From Paenibacillus sp. sptzw28 (lineage in GTDB: Bacteria > Bacillota > Bacilli > Paenibacillales > Paenibacillaceae): a DNA stretch of 64,000 nucleotides. This document shows positions 32,643-42,137 of this stretch, in pieces. The notes beneath the pieces are model-generated. The model worked only from the letters and a program-made list of their open reading frames with translations. It did not search any database and had not been told where the DNA came from. The position numbers were made by a program, and so were the translations under genes. Numbering within the stretch: position 1 is the stretch's first letter; every line of letters starts with the position of its first letter. The DNA is taken from the NCBI RefSeq assembly GCF_019550795.1, contig NZ_CP080545.1, positions 2,189,501 through 2,253,500 on the forward strand, written 5' to 3'.

Positions 32643-34322
32643 ATGGGCATTTTGCAAATAGTGATCGTCTTGGCGGTGATTGTTTTACTAGTCAAACCGC
32701 TTGGGACGTACGTATATCATGTTTTTTCAAACGAGCCGAATCGCTTGGATAAACTATTCGGACCTTTCGAACGCATCCTGTATACGCTGATTGGCCTCAA
32801 GCAGCGAGCCGGCATGACATGGAAAAAGTATGCGCTCAGTTTTCTGCTAATGAATATCGTACTTGTTGCAGTCAGCTATGTGATTTTGCGTTTGCAGCAA
32901 GTGCTGCCGTTGAATCCTAACGGTATCGATAACATGGAGCAAACGCTGACGTTTAACACAGTCATCAGCTTCATGACGAATACAAACCTGCAGGATTACA
33001 GCGGCGAGACGGGGCTCTCTTACTTTTCACAGATGATCGTTATCATGATGATGATGTTCACATCGGCGGCGACGGGTTTCTCGGTTGCGATCGCTTTTGT
33101 TCGCGGTTTGACGAGCAAAGGGGAGACAATCGGCAACTTCTTCGAAGACTTCGTGAAGGCGCACACGCGGATTTTTATTCCGGCTGCCCTCATTCTCACG
33201 CTTGTAATGGTGGCGCTTCATGTGCCTCAGACGCTGGAACCGACGCTTAGCGTGACAACGCTTGAGGGCGCAGCGCAGCACATCGCGATCGGCCCGGTTG
33301 CATCGTTAGAGTCCATCAAGCATTTGGGCACGAACGGCGGCGGTTTCTTCGGAGTCAACTCGGCGCATCCTTTCGAAAACCCGAGTCCGCTGACGAATGT
33401 AATCGAAATTTTATCGATGTGGGCGCTGCCTGCCTCCTTGCCTTATACCTATGGTTTGTTTTCCAAAAACCGCAAGCAAGGCTGGGTCATATTCGGTGCA
33501 ATGATGTCCATGTTTATCGTATTCCTTGTCATGATATATGCTGCAGAACTACGCGGCAACCCGGTGCTGAACAAGCTTGGCATCGACGCCTCACAAGGCA
33601 GTATGGAAGGGAAAGAGGTCCGTTTCGGCATTGCGCAATCGGCGCTATTCACGGCCGTTACGACCGCCGCAACAACCGGTTCGGTCGATAACATGCACGA
33701 CACGCTCACGCCGATCGGCGGACTCGGAGCGCTTGCTCAAATGATGCTCAACTGCGTATTTGGCGGCAAAGGCGTCGGCCTTGTGAACATGCTGATGTAT
33801 GCGATTTTGGGCGTGTTCCTTGCCGGGCTCATGGTTGGCCGGACGCCGGAGTTCCTGGGCCGTAAAATTGAGCCGCGAGAGATGAAGCTGATCGCCGTCG
33901 CGATTCTGACGCATCCGTTCATTATCCTTGTACCGACGGCTATCGCGTTCTTGACTGATCTCGGAAAAGGATCGATTACAAATCCCGGATTTCACGGCAT
34001 TTCACAGGTGCTTTATCAGTATGCATCTTCCGGGGCGAACAACGGCTCCGGCTTCGAGGGGCTTGCCGATAACACGCCGTTTTGGAATATTTCAACCGGG
34101 ATAGTCATGCTGCTTGGCCGGTATGTTTCCATGATCGCTATGCTGGCCGTGGCCGGTTCGCTAGTCCGCAAGCAGTGGGTGCCGGAGACGGTTGGGACGT
34201 TCCGGACGGACAATGGCTTGTTCATGGGTATCTTGATCGGAACAGTATTGATTATTGGAGCGCTGACGTTCTTGCCTGCTCTGGTCCTCGGGCCGATCGC
34301 AGAGCAATTGACACTTCGCTAA
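32643..34322 (+). CDS. kdpA: Potassium-transporting ATPase subunit A
   Basis: This 559-aa channel-like subunit of the high-affinity KdpFABC potassium pump has about ten membrane spans and four selectivity-filter loops, for example T-N-T-N-L-Q-D-Y, G-T-N-G-G-G-F-F and N-N-G-S-G-F-E-G-L. Full length and intact. AGGAGG precedes the ATG. kdpB follows after 24 bases. Confidence 0.97.
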   Translation: MGILQIVIVLAVIVLLVKPLGTYVYHVFSNEPNRLDKLFGPFERILYTLIGLKQRAGMTWKKYALSFLLMNIVLVAVSYVILRLQQVLPLNPNGIDNMEQTLTFNTVISFMTNTNLQDYSGETGLSYFSQMIVIMMMMFTSAATGFSVAIAFVRGLTSKGETIGNFFEDFVKAHTRIFIPAALILTLVMVALHVPQTLEPTLSVTTLEGAAQHIAIGPVASLESIKHLGTNGGGFFGVNSAHPFENPSPLTNVIEILSMWALPASLPYTYGLFSKNRKQGWVIFGAMMSMFIVFLVMIYAAELRGNPVLNKLGIDASQGSMEGKEVRFGIAQSALFTAVTTAATTGSVDNMHDTLTPIGGLGALAQMMLNCVFGGKGVGLVNMLMYAILGVFLAGLMVGRTPEFLGRKIEPREMKLIAVAILTHPFIILVPTAIAFLTDLGKGSITNPGFHGISQVLYQYASSGANNGSGFEGLADNTPFWNISTGIVMLLGRYVSMIAMLAVAGSLVRKQWVPETVGTFRTDNGLFMGILIGTVLIIGALTFLPALVLGPIAEQLTLR

Positions 34323-34346
34323 CGGAACGGATGAGGTGAACCGACA

Positions 34347-36377
34347 ATGAGCACGAATCGAAGACCGATGCTATCCTCTTCTATCGTACAGGGTGCGGTA
34401 AAAGACAGTTTTATCAAATTAAATCCGATCACGATGTTGAAAAATCCGGTCATGTTTGTAGTTGAAGTCGGTACGCTTGTCGTACTGTTGATGACCGTTT
34501 TTCCATCCTATTTCGGCACGGGACACAATGTCGGGTTTAATTTGACGGTATTTGTGATCCTTCTGTTTACGGTGTTGTTCGCCAATTTTGCCGAGGCACT
34601 CGCTGAAGGACGAGGTAAAGCGCAAGCAGATTCGCTGAAGAAATCGAAAAAAGAAATGACGGCCAATAAGCTGGCCTTGGGAAGCGTGAAAGTCGTGTCA
34701 TCCACCGAGCTCCGCAAAGGAGACATCGTCATCGTCTCGCAAGGTGAAATGATACCTGGAGACGGAGAAGTAATCGAAGGTCTCGCTTCCGTTGACGAGT
34801 CGGCCATTACCGGCGAATCTGCCCCGGTCATCAAGGAGGCCGGCGGCGACTTTAGCTCCGTGACAGGCGGAACCCGCGTCGTCAGCGATCAAATCAAGGT
34901 GCGCATCTCAAGCGACCCCGGGGAATCGTTCATTGACAGGATGATCTCGCTGGTGGAAGGCGCCAAGCGGCAGAAAACGCCGAACGAGCTGGCGCTGAAC
35001 ACGCTGCTTACGAGCTTGACGCTCATTTTCCTGATTGTTGTCGTCACGCTCGCTCCGATTGCGAAGTATCTGAATATTGTACTTGATGTCCCTGTCCTTA
35101 TCGCTTTGCTCGTCTGCCTTATCCCGACCACGATCGGCGGACTGCTGTCGGCGATCGGGATCGCCGGCATGGACCGCGTCACGCAGTTCAACGTACTCGC
35201 GATGTCCGGTAAAGCGGTCGAAGCCGCAGGCGACATCAACACGATGATTCTGGACAAGACGGGCACCATCACCTTCGGAAACCGGATGGCCGGCGAATTC
35301 ATTCCGGTCGGCGGCGAAAGCGTCGAAACCGTAGCTGAATGGTCTGCCATCAGTTCAGTGAAGGACGAGACTCCGGAAGGCCGCTCTGTGCTGGAGCTGA
35401 TGAAGAAACAAAATTTGAGCTTTCAGGAGTCGCTGGCATCTGGCGCGGAGTTTATCGAATTCAAAGCGGAAACCAGAATGAGCGGGGTCGATTTGGAGGG
35501 AGGCCGCAAGGTCCGCAAGGGCGCGGTCGATGCGGTGAAGAAATGGGTGTCGGCGCAGGGCGGTTCCATCCCGGGCGACCTCGACGACAAAGGTAACGCG
35601 GTTGCATCCGAGGGCGGGACACCGCTTGCCGTTGCCGTGGATAACCGCATCTTCGGCCTGATCTATTTGAAGGATACCGTAAAGCCGGGCATGCGAGAGC
35701 GGTTCGACCAGCTTCGCAAGATGGGCATCAAGACGATCATGTGTACCGGTGATAATCCGCTTACGGCTGCGACAATCGCGCGCGAAGCCGGGGTGGACGA
35801 TTTTATCGCAGAAAGCAAACCGGAGGACAAAATCGCTGTCATCCGCCGCGAGCAGGCTGAAGGCAAACTCGTCGCGATGACCGGTGACGGCACGAATGAC
35901 GCGCCGGCGCTGGCTCAGGCCGACGTCGGGCTTGCGATGAACAGCGGCACCGTCGCCGCGAAAGAAGCGGCCAACATGGTTGATCTGGATTCCGACCCGT
36001 CGAAAATCATCGAGGTCGTGTCCATTGGCAAGCAGCTGCTCATGACGCGCGGGGCGCTGACAACGTTCAGCATCGCCAACGATATCGCGAAGTATTTTGC
36101 GATCATCCCCGCCATGTTCACACTCGCGATCCCGCAGATGAACGCATTGAACGTGATGCATCTGGGCTCGCCGATGTCGGCCATCCTATCGGCGCTCATT
36201 TTCAACGCCGTTATTATACCGCTTCTCATTCCACTGGCGATGAAAGGTGTCAAATATAAACCGATGAGCGCCTCGAAGCTGCTTAGCCGGAACTTGTTTG
36301 TCTATGGTCTCGGCGGCGTGGTCGTACCGTTTATCGGTATCAAGCTCATTGATATGATCGTCCACCTTTGGGTTTAA
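34347..36377 (+). CDS. kdpB: Potassium-transporting ATPase subunit B (P-type)
   Basis: This 676-aa P-type ATPase energises KdpA. The phosphorylated Asp303 is in D-K-T-G-T-I-T. The actuator motif T-G-E-S lies near residue 156, and G-D-G-T-N-D-A-P is in the P domain. All key residues are present. GATGAGG lies ahead of the ATG. Confidence 0.97.
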   Translation: MSTNRRPMLSSSIVQGAVKDSFIKLNPITMLKNPVMFVVEVGTLVVLLMTVFPSYFGTGHNVGFNLTVFVILLFTVLFANFAEALAEGRGKAQADSLKKSKKEMTANKLALGSVKVVSSTELRKGDIVIVSQGEMIPGDGEVIEGLASVDESAITGESAPVIKEAGGDFSSVTGGTRVVSDQIKVRISSDPGESFIDRMISLVEGAKRQKTPNELALNTLLTSLTLIFLIVVVTLAPIAKYLNIVLDVPVLIALLVCLIPTTIGGLLSAIGIAGMDRVTQFNVLAMSGKAVEAAGDINTMILDKTGTITFGNRMAGEFIPVGGESVETVAEWSAISSVKDETPEGRSVLELMKKQNLSFQESLASGAEFIEFKAETRMSGVDLEGGRKVRKGAVDAVKKWVSAQGGSIPGDLDDKGNAVASEGGTPLAVAVDNRIFGLIYLKDTVKPGMRERFDQLRKMGIKTIMCTGDNPLTAATIAREAGVDDFIAESKPEDKIAVIRREQAEGKLVAMTGDGTNDAPALAQADVGLAMNSGTVAAKEAANMVDLDSDPSKIIEVVSIGKQLLMTRGALTTFSIANDIAKYFAIIPAMFTLAIPQMNALNVMHLGSPMSAILSALIFNAVIIPLLIPLAMKGVKYKPMSASKLLSRNLFVYGLGGVVVPFIGIKLIDMIVHLWV

Positions 36378-36399
36378 TCGGAAAGGAAGGAAATCTACG

Positions 36400-37008
36400 A
36401 TGAATAAATCGGTAAGCCTGCCGGAACCGACCGGAGGTTCCTATGTAGTTGTTGCGGTAAGAGCAAGCATCGTGTTTATCGTACTCTGCGGCATTCTGTA
36501 TCCGCTGGCGTGTACAGGTCTTGCTCAGCTGTTCATGCCTTACCAGGCGAACGGCAGCTTGATCAAGAACGCTGCAGGAGAGGTCGTCGGGTCCGAGCTC
36601 ATCGGACAGAGCTTTACGGATCCGAAATATTTTCAGGGCCGCGTATCCAGCATCGGTTACAACGCGGGGGCGTCCGGTTCGAACAACTATGGGCCATCCA
36701 ATCCGGATCTGCTCAAGCGAACGAAAGATTCGATCGAAGCTTGGAAGAAAGAGAACCCGGACGTCCCGGTAAGCAAGCTGCCAATCTCGCTCATAACAAA
36801 CTCAGGTTCGGGGCTTGATCCGGACATCACGCCGGAATCTGCGAGCGTGCAAATTCCCCGGATCAGCAAACTGACGGGGATACCGGTACTGCGGCTGGAA
36901 GAGCTCGTCCGCAAGCAAACGGTTGGACGTGATTTGGTCATCTTTGGTGAACCCCGTGTAAACGTACTGAAATTGAATATCGAGCTGCAGCATTTAGTGG
37001 GTAAATAA
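36400..37008 (+). CDS. kdpC: Potassium-transporting ATPase subunit C
   Basis: This 202-aa protein has one N-terminal membrane span (about residues 18-42), then a periplasm-type domain with [13 protein letters not shown] and [13 protein letters not shown]. The D-I-T-P-E-S-A motif and V-N-V-L-K-L-N end are typical. AAAGGAAGG precedes the ATG. It is followed by a strong hairpin. Confidence 0.96.
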   Translation: MNKSVSLPEPTGGSYVVVAVRASIVFIVLCGILYPLACTGLAQLFMPYQANGSLIKNAAGEVVGSELIGQSFTDPKYFQGRVSSIGYNAGASGSNNYGPSNPDLLKRTKDSIEAWKKENPDVPVSKLPISLITNSGSGLDPDITPESASVQIPRISKLTGIPVLRLEELVRKQTVGRDLVIFGEPRVNVLKLNIELQHLVGK

Positions 37009-37017
37009 TAAAACCTG

Positions 37018-37045
37018 ACCCTGCCTATACATCAATAGGCGGGGT
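37018..37045 (+). terminator. 11-bp hairpin between kdpC and the downstream genes
   Basis: ACCCTGCCTAT pairs with ATAGGCGGGGT (one G-T) around a 6-base loop. It ends in ACTTTC, not a T-run, so it is a weak terminator or an RNA-processing/stability element that would lower expression of the genes after it. It also holds the only G-rich run ahead of the next start. Confidence 0.55.
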
Positions 37046-37055
37046 ACTTTCAGTT

Positions 37056-37253
37056 ATGGGAGTGAGAAGCCGGGTGATTTTTGTATTTTTATTTATTTGT
37101 TCGTTCATGGTCCTGCAAATGTTGTTTCTTTTGTTTGGAAAAGGATTCGGAGCTCAGCGTAGCCTGGTTATAAAAAAGTGGATATTCTTCCTCGGCATTG
37201 CACTTATTCTTTCATCATTTATGAATTGGGTTCTGTTAAAAACAAGCGGATAA
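37056..37253 (+). CDS. Small two-span membrane protein in the kdp operon
   Basis: This 65-aa protein has TM1 at about residues 6-28 and TM2 at about 41-60, joined by a basic loop (G-A-Q-R-S-L-V-I-K-K). The ribosome binding site is poor because the G-rich run lies in the hairpin, so expression may depend on RNA folding. It sits between kdpC and the KdpD-like gene (21 bases). No family recognised. Confidence 0.55.
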   Translation: MGVRSRVIFVFLFICSFMVLQMLFLLFGKGFGAQRSLVIKKWIFFLGIALILSSFMNWVLLKTSG

Positions 37254-37274
37254 CGGATTCAGGGGGCGCTCTTT

Positions 37275-39605
37275 GTGAAAAGCTACAGACGAAAAACGCC
37301 GGAGGAAATATTGCATTCGATCTCAAAGCTTCATTGCGGCAGACTAAAGATTTACATCGGTGCGGTGAGCGGTACAGGAAAGACCTATCATATGCTGCGG
37401 GAAGGTCAAACACTAAAGGACCAAGGCGTCGACGTCGTCGTATGTGCGGTTTCTACGATGAGGCGTCCCGAAACGGTCGAACAGCTCGGTACGCTTGAGC
37501 GCATACCGAGTATACATTGGTTCAAGGATAGCGTTGAAAAGAAAGATCTGAACGTGGAAGCGCTGGTTGAGCGTAATCCTGAAGTCGTTCTCGTTGACGG
37601 GCTTGCCCACCGTAACCGGCCGGAAGCGATGTTTCCGTCCCGGCTTGAAGATATTAAATACCTGCGGAGCCGGGGAATCAGCGTTATAACAACCGTCAAT
37701 GTGTATGAGCTTGAGGGCGTGACGGAGCTTGCCCGGAATTTGACCGGGATTGAAGCGGAAGAGACGGTTCCGATTGAAACGCTGGAGCTTGCGGATGAAG
37801 TGCGGCTCATCGATGTGACACCGGAGACGATTTTGAAACGGATGAATGAAGGGAATTTAAGCAGCCTGAAGGATGCTTCTTTACTGAAGAGGGGAAACCT
37901 CGGGAAGCTTAGGGAGCTGGCGCTTCGTCTTGTGGCGGAGGGGGTCAACGATTCACTTGAGAAATACCGGGAGGAGCAGGGGCTGATCGGTCCATCCGGC
38001 GCTTCGGAACGAATTCTGGTATCCGTCCAATACCATTGGAACGGTTCGATATATATCCGTCGCGGGCAGCAGATAGCCAAACGGCTCAACGGCGAGCTGC
38101 TCGTTGTTTCTCTTGTCAAGCCGGGCCTCGCACTCGGCAAAGAGCAGATTACATTTAAACGTTCCATTCTCAAATTGACGGAAAAAATAGGGGCCCAGTT
38201 TGAGGAGCTTCTGCTAACCGGCAGACGCCATTTGCCGAAAACGCTAGTGAAGTATGCGATGGAGCGTGGCGTTACCCGCATCGTACTCGGCCATTCCAAG
38301 CACAGCCGCTGGCAGGAATTTTGGCAGGGCTCGATCGTGAACGGTATATTAAAGAAAATCAAGAACGTCGACGTCTTCTTCGTCGCCGACCGGGCGGAAC
38401 AGGAGGGTGAGCGCATCCTTCCGACCAAAACCCGGATCGAGAAACCGATTCCTTATAAGCGGCTGAGCGAGAAAGAAGTGGAGCAAAAGATCGAACGTAT
38501 CCGGCGCGGCACATTCAAAGTGTACATCGGCGCGGCGCCGGGCGTCGGTAAAACGTATACAATGCTCCGCGAAGGAAATGTGCTGCTGCGTAAAGGCATC
38601 GACGTGGTTATCGGTCTGCTCGAGACGCATGGGCGGAAGGAGACAGCCGCTCAAGTGGGGGAGCTGCACACGATACCGCGGGCCGTGATTGATTACAGGG
38701 GCACCTCACTCAATGAGATGGACGTTCCCGCAATACTCGAGCGGAATCCCGAGGTGGTGCTCATCGACGAGCTGGCGCATACGAACGTGCCGGGGAGCAT
38801 GAACAAAAAGCGATATGAGGACGTGCTTCAAATACTGGATGCGGGCATCTCGGTCATCTCAACGATGAATGTCCAGCACTTGGAGAGCTTGAACGATGCT
38901 GTCGAGCAAATAACCGGCGTCCGCGTCCGGGAGACAGTCCCTGACAATATCCTCCGGCTCGCGGATGAGGTGGAGCTGATTGACGTCGCGCCGAAAGCGC
39001 TGCAGCAGCGCATGCAGGAAGGCAGGATCTACGCCCTTGACAAGGTAGAGCAGGCGCTCGGAAACTTTTTTAAGACAGGGAATCTGATCGCGCTGCGCGA
39101 ACTGGCTCTGCGGGAAATTGCTGACGATGTTGACGAGCGACTCGAAGCCTGGGAACGAAATGGTTCCCTGCGCGGTCCATGGCGAAGGAGAGAGAGTATC
39201 TTTGTTGCGATTACGCTAAGCTCCAATGCCGACCGATTAATCAGGCGGGGTTTCCGGATCGCATATAGACTTAAAGCGGAATGGCATGTGATGTATGTCC
39301 ATCCCGCCGCTGCGCTCCCGGATAGACTCAAGCAGAGAGTGTGCGTGGTCCGGGAATTGACGGAGCGGCTGGGCGGAAGCTTCGAGCTTGCGCATGCCGG
39401 GTCGCAGCGCGAAGTGCCGACAGTGCTCCTCGCCAAAGCCGACTCCCTCAAATGCACGCAAATGATTATAGGACAATCCACAAAGGGATTTTGGCAATCG
39501 CTCCTTCGAAAGTCCGTTGTCAAAACGATTTTACGGCTTGGTCGTCATATGGATGTGCTCGTTGTCGCTGATTTCGATCCGAATGTCCGTATTAATGAAG
39601 ATTAG
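37275..39605 (+). CDS. Tandem KdpD sensor-head protein without kinase domain
   Basis: This 776-aa soluble protein is made of two copies of the KdpD N-terminal module. Copy 1 (about 9-385) has P-loop G-A-V-S-G-T-G-K-T (29-37) and a Walker-B-like D-G-L-A-H (108-112), then a USP-like domain. Copy 2 (about 395-770) has P-loop G-A-A-P-G-V-G-K-T (419-427) and the canonical D-E-L-A-H (498-502), then a second USP-like domain. There are no transmembrane helices, GAF domain or histidine-kinase region, and no kdpE follows. KdpD USP domains bind c-di-AMP in Staphylococcus. The start is GTG behind AGGGGGCG. Copy 1 has lost the Walker Glu (Gly109) and may be a degenerate regulatory half. Confidence 0.9.
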   Translation: MKSYRRKTPEEILHSISKLHCGRLKIYIGAVSGTGKTYHMLREGQTLKDQGVDVVVCAVSTMRRPETVEQLGTLERIPSIHWFKDSVEKKDLNVEALVERNPEVVLVDGLAHRNRPEAMFPSRLEDIKYLRSRGISVITTVNVYELEGVTELARNLTGIEAEETVPIETLELADEVRLIDVTPETILKRMNEGNLSSLKDASLLKRGNLGKLRELALRLVAEGVNDSLEKYREEQGLIGPSGASERILVSVQYHWNGSIYIRRGQQIAKRLNGELLVVSLVKPGLALGKEQITFKRSILKLTEKIGAQFEELLLTGRRHLPKTLVKYAMERGVTRIVLGHSKHSRWQEFWQGSIVNGILKKIKNVDVFFVADRAEQEGERILPTKTRIEKPIPYKRLSEKEVEQKIERIRRGTFKVYIGAAPGVGKTYTMLREGNVLLRKGIDVVIGLLETHGRKETAAQVGELHTIPRAVIDYRGTSLNEMDVPAILERNPEVVLIDELAHTNVPGSMNKKRYEDVLQILDAGISVISTMNVQHLESLNDAVEQITGVRVRETVPDNILRLADEVELIDVAPKALQQRMQEGRIYALDKVEQALGNFFKTGNLIALRELALREIADDVDERLEAWERNGSLRGPWRRRESIFVAITLSSNADRLIRRGFRIAYRLKAEWHVMYVHPAAALPDRLKQRVCVVRELTERLGGSFELAHAGSQREVPTVLLAKADSLKCTQMIIGQSTKGFWQSLLRKSVVKTILRLGRHMDVLVVADFDPNVRINED

Positions 39606-39702
39606 TTTCTGAAACTGTTGGTAATTGTTCGTAATAAGCCTGTGAGAGGTTGTGAATAATAAACCTTACCATCATCGGAAATTGCATCCAAAGGAGTCTA
39701 TT

Positions 39703-41601
39703 ATGAACCCCTTCTCATGGCTTGCCTCGGAATGGAAGACCGTTCTTCGTTCTCCCAAGACGTATTTATCCTTAATCGGCGTCATGTTCATTCCCGTTCT
39801 CTACAGCGGGGTATATCTCTGGGCGTTCTGGGATCCATATGCTCATATTGAGAGAATTCCCGTCGCTGTCGTTAACGAGGACCTTCCATTCTCCTATGAG
39901 GACAAGACATATGCGATTGGAAATGGGTTGGTTAATGAATTCAAGAGGGACCGCTCTTTTGCATGGGACTTCGTTGACCGTAAGCAGGCCGACCTTGGAC
40001 TTGTTAACAATGACTACTATTTCAGCATCATGATTCCGGAGGACTTCTCCGAGCGGGCCGCGACGCTAACGGCCAATAGGCCGACGCCTCTGGAGTTGAC
40101 CGTGAAGACGAATGAAGGCCTCAACTTTGCCGTTGCGAAAATCGGACAGACAGGGGTTGAACAAATTCGTCAGGAGCTATCGGACCGTCTAAGCAAGAAT
40201 TACGCCGAGATGATCTTTCATGATCTGGAGCCGCTGAAGGAGGGTATGGAGCAGGCTAGTAAAGGCGCTAGCCAGCTGAATCAAGGACTGCACCGGCTTG
40301 AGACCGGCACGTCGCAGATGCTTGAAGGAGTGAAGGCTAAACAAGCTGCGCTCAGCCAGTTGGACCGTGGGGCAGCCGAACTGGATCTGGCAGTGGGGAA
40401 ATTAGCAGCCGATTTTTCGAATTTAGCAGCAGGGTTATCGCAGACGGCGGCCGGGCTGAAGCCCTTGCTGGAATCCGCCGAATTCAGCGGCAGGCAGCTG
40501 GAACAGGGACTGAAGCAAATTTCAGTAACCTCTCAAAGCTTGAACGATGGGCTTATGCGGTATATTAGCGAGCACCCCGAAGCCGGGAATGACCGAAATT
40601 TTGCAGGGCTATCGTCCGATGCCCTGGCGGTTGCGAATGGTGCTGCCCAATTGAATCAGTCCACGGAAGGCTTGAACGCTGCAATCGCCGGAATACGCAA
40701 TAAACCGGAGATGGAGTCTGGCATCGCTCAAATCGCCGATAGGCTGAAGCAGTTCCCCCAAGAAGCTGCCGAATTAAGTAGAGGAACCCATTCGCTCGCG
40801 TCAGCAGTCCATGAGTTAAGAGTAGGGTGGGATAGTCTCGTTGCAGGCCTTGAAGGCCTATCGGAAGGAGAAGCAAAGCTGGCTGCCGGAAGCGGCAGAT
40901 TAAGCGATTCGCTAGCGGATGGAGCGGGCCGATTGAACCGGCTTCACGCTTCGCAAGCTCTGTACGATATGATAGCCAACCCCGTTCGGGTGAAGGAGGA
41001 GTGGGTAAACAAGCTGCCTAACTATGGTACGGGTATGGCCCCTTTTTTCCTCTCCGTTAGTCTCTATGTCGGAGCGCTGCTGCTCAGTACGGTTTATCCG
41101 CTTCGAACAACGGCAAGTCCGCCTCCTTCAGGAATTGTATGGGGCCTCTCCAAATACAGTGTGTTGGCTCTTGTTTCGACCGGACAAGTGCTTATCATGA
41201 CTGTTATCGTCACTCAGGTAGTAGGTCTGGAGCCGACAAGTTTGCTGTATTTTGTGTTGTTCTCACTCTTCACCAGTCTCGTATTCATGTCGTTTATTCA
41301 GTTTCTGGTGACAGCCGGGGATAATGCGGGGAGGTTCGCTGCGGTCATTCTGCTTGTCCTGCAACTATCGGCCACCTCCGGCACTTTTCCCGTCGAGCTG
41401 GTGCCGCGTTCACTGCAAATGGTCCATGCGTTTCTGCCGATTACGTATACCATTGAAGGCTATCGCTCAATCATATCGACAGGCCGGTACGAGACGCTTG
41501 CTAATGATATCCGGGTTCTGTCCTTCTTTGGGGCGGCATCTATTATCCTGACTATGGTGCTTCTTACGCTCCGTCTTCGCAGGAAAAGTCACGGAGTCTG
41601 A
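39703..41601 (+). CDS. YhgE/Pip family membrane protein (ABC-2-like)
   Basis: This 632-aa protein has an N-terminal membrane span (about residues 20-40) followed by the Pip motif region P-V-A-V-V-N-E-D-L-P. A long extracytoplasmic helical domain has repeated heptad-like G-L/G-A segments (about 190-440), and five or six C-terminal spans follow from about 465. This is the architecture of YhgE/phage-infection-protein and ESX-linked exporters. The frame runs back to GTG 39652, but AAAGGAG precedes ATG 39703. Substrate unknown. The next gene encodes a small regulator. Confidence 0.88.
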   Translation: MNPFSWLASEWKTVLRSPKTYLSLIGVMFIPVLYSGVYLWAFWDPYAHIERIPVAVVNEDLPFSYEDKTYAIGNGLVNEFKRDRSFAWDFVDRKQADLGLVNNDYYFSIMIPEDFSERAATLTANRPTPLELTVKTNEGLNFAVAKIGQTGVEQIRQELSDRLSKNYAEMIFHDLEPLKEGMEQASKGASQLNQGLHRLETGTSQMLEGVKAKQAALSQLDRGAAELDLAVGKLAADFSNLAAGLSQTAAGLKPLLESAEFSGRQLEQGLKQISVTSQSLNDGLMRYISEHPEAGNDRNFAGLSSDALAVANGAAQLNQSTEGLNAAIAGIRNKPEMESGIAQIADRLKQFPQEAAELSRGTHSLASAVHELRVGWDSLVAGLEGLSEGEAKLAAGSGRLSDSLADGAGRLNRLHASQALYDMIANPVRVKEEWVNKLPNYGTGMAPFFLSVSLYVGALLLSTVYPLRTTASPPPSGIVWGLSKYSVLALVSTGQVLIMTVIVTQVVGLEPTSLLYFVLFSLFTSLVFMSFIQFLVTAGDNAGRFAAVILLVLQLSATSGTFPVELVPRSLQMVHAFLPITYTIEGYRSIISTGRYETLANDIRVLSFFGAASIILTMVLLTLRLRRKSHGV

Positions 41602-41640
41602 AGGTGCAGATGTAAATTCATAATGTGGAGGTGCCATAGT

Positions 41641-41859
41641 ATGAAATTTGAACTTGGCCGATGCTTGCTGGGCGAACGATTGCACGAATCCGGCATGACC
41701 AGTGAAGAACTGGCCCGGGCTTTATTATATAAGACGGAACGGATAACCGACTTCATGGAAAATAAAAGAGTCATGCCCCTTCAAGTTGCCATATCGATCG
41801 CCGATACCATCGGATGCGGTGTAAGAGACCTCTATGAATTAATTTCTCAAGAGTCCTGA
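41641..41859 (+). CDS. Small XRE-type helix-turn-helix protein
   Basis: This 72-aa single helix-turn-helix domain (L-G-E-R-L-H-E-S-G-M-T-S-E-E-L-A-R and M-P-L-Q-V-A-I-S-I-A-D-T-I-G-C-G-V-R-D-L-Y-E-L) is of the Cro/CI-like YozG type. GTGGAGGTG lies ahead of ATG 41641. It is 39 bases after the YhgE/Pip gene and probably co-transcribed, so it may regulate it. A terminator follows. Confidence 0.82.
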   Translation: MKFELGRCLLGERLHESGMTSEELARALLYKTERITDFMENKRVMPLQVAISIADTIGCGVRDLYELISQES

Positions 41860-41940
41860 TCATCATAGGTCGTAAACGTCTGCGAATTGTAAATGCGGAA
41901 TCTCGATTTCATGAAACATTAATAATAAGGTTCTGGGTAA

Positions 41941-41974
41941 AAAGTCTGCAGGTGCCGTACCTGCGGGCTTTTTT
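41941..41974 (+). terminator. Rho-independent terminator after the XRE gene
   Basis: GCAGGT / ACCTGC, extendable with AAGtC/GgGCTT, then six T. It separates this pair from the ABC importer operon. Confidence 0.82.
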
Positions 41975-42027
41975 GCTGTTTTTCGACCTCTTTCTTGAAG
42001 TCGGAATTTCCACCAACTTGAAGAGTT

Positions 42028-42043
42028 GGTAAATGTATTTACC
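42028..42043 (+). promoter_or_regulatory. Palindromic operator candidate of the ABC importer operon
   Basis: GGTAAATGTATTTACC has perfect 7-bp arms around GT, 95 bases before the ABC ATPase start. It overlaps a second dyad, CCAACT/AGTTGG (42013-42029). The operon encodes its own SorC-type regulator, the natural ligand of such a site. The dyad is seen; the binder is inferred. Confidence 0.55.
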
Positions 42044-42137
42044 CCGGAAATCTTGTGTGCTAGCATGGTTTTCGGCAAGCAATTGTCCGAAATTGAGCAA
42101 ATGATTAGTCTGACATACGAGGGAGGAGAGGGTGAGA

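Noticed and set aside
37406..38428. 340-codon open frame on the minus strand
   Set aside because: It lies wholly inside the KdpD-like gene, is extremely Ser/Arg-rich and has no ribosome binding site; it is the antisense of conserved coding sequence.
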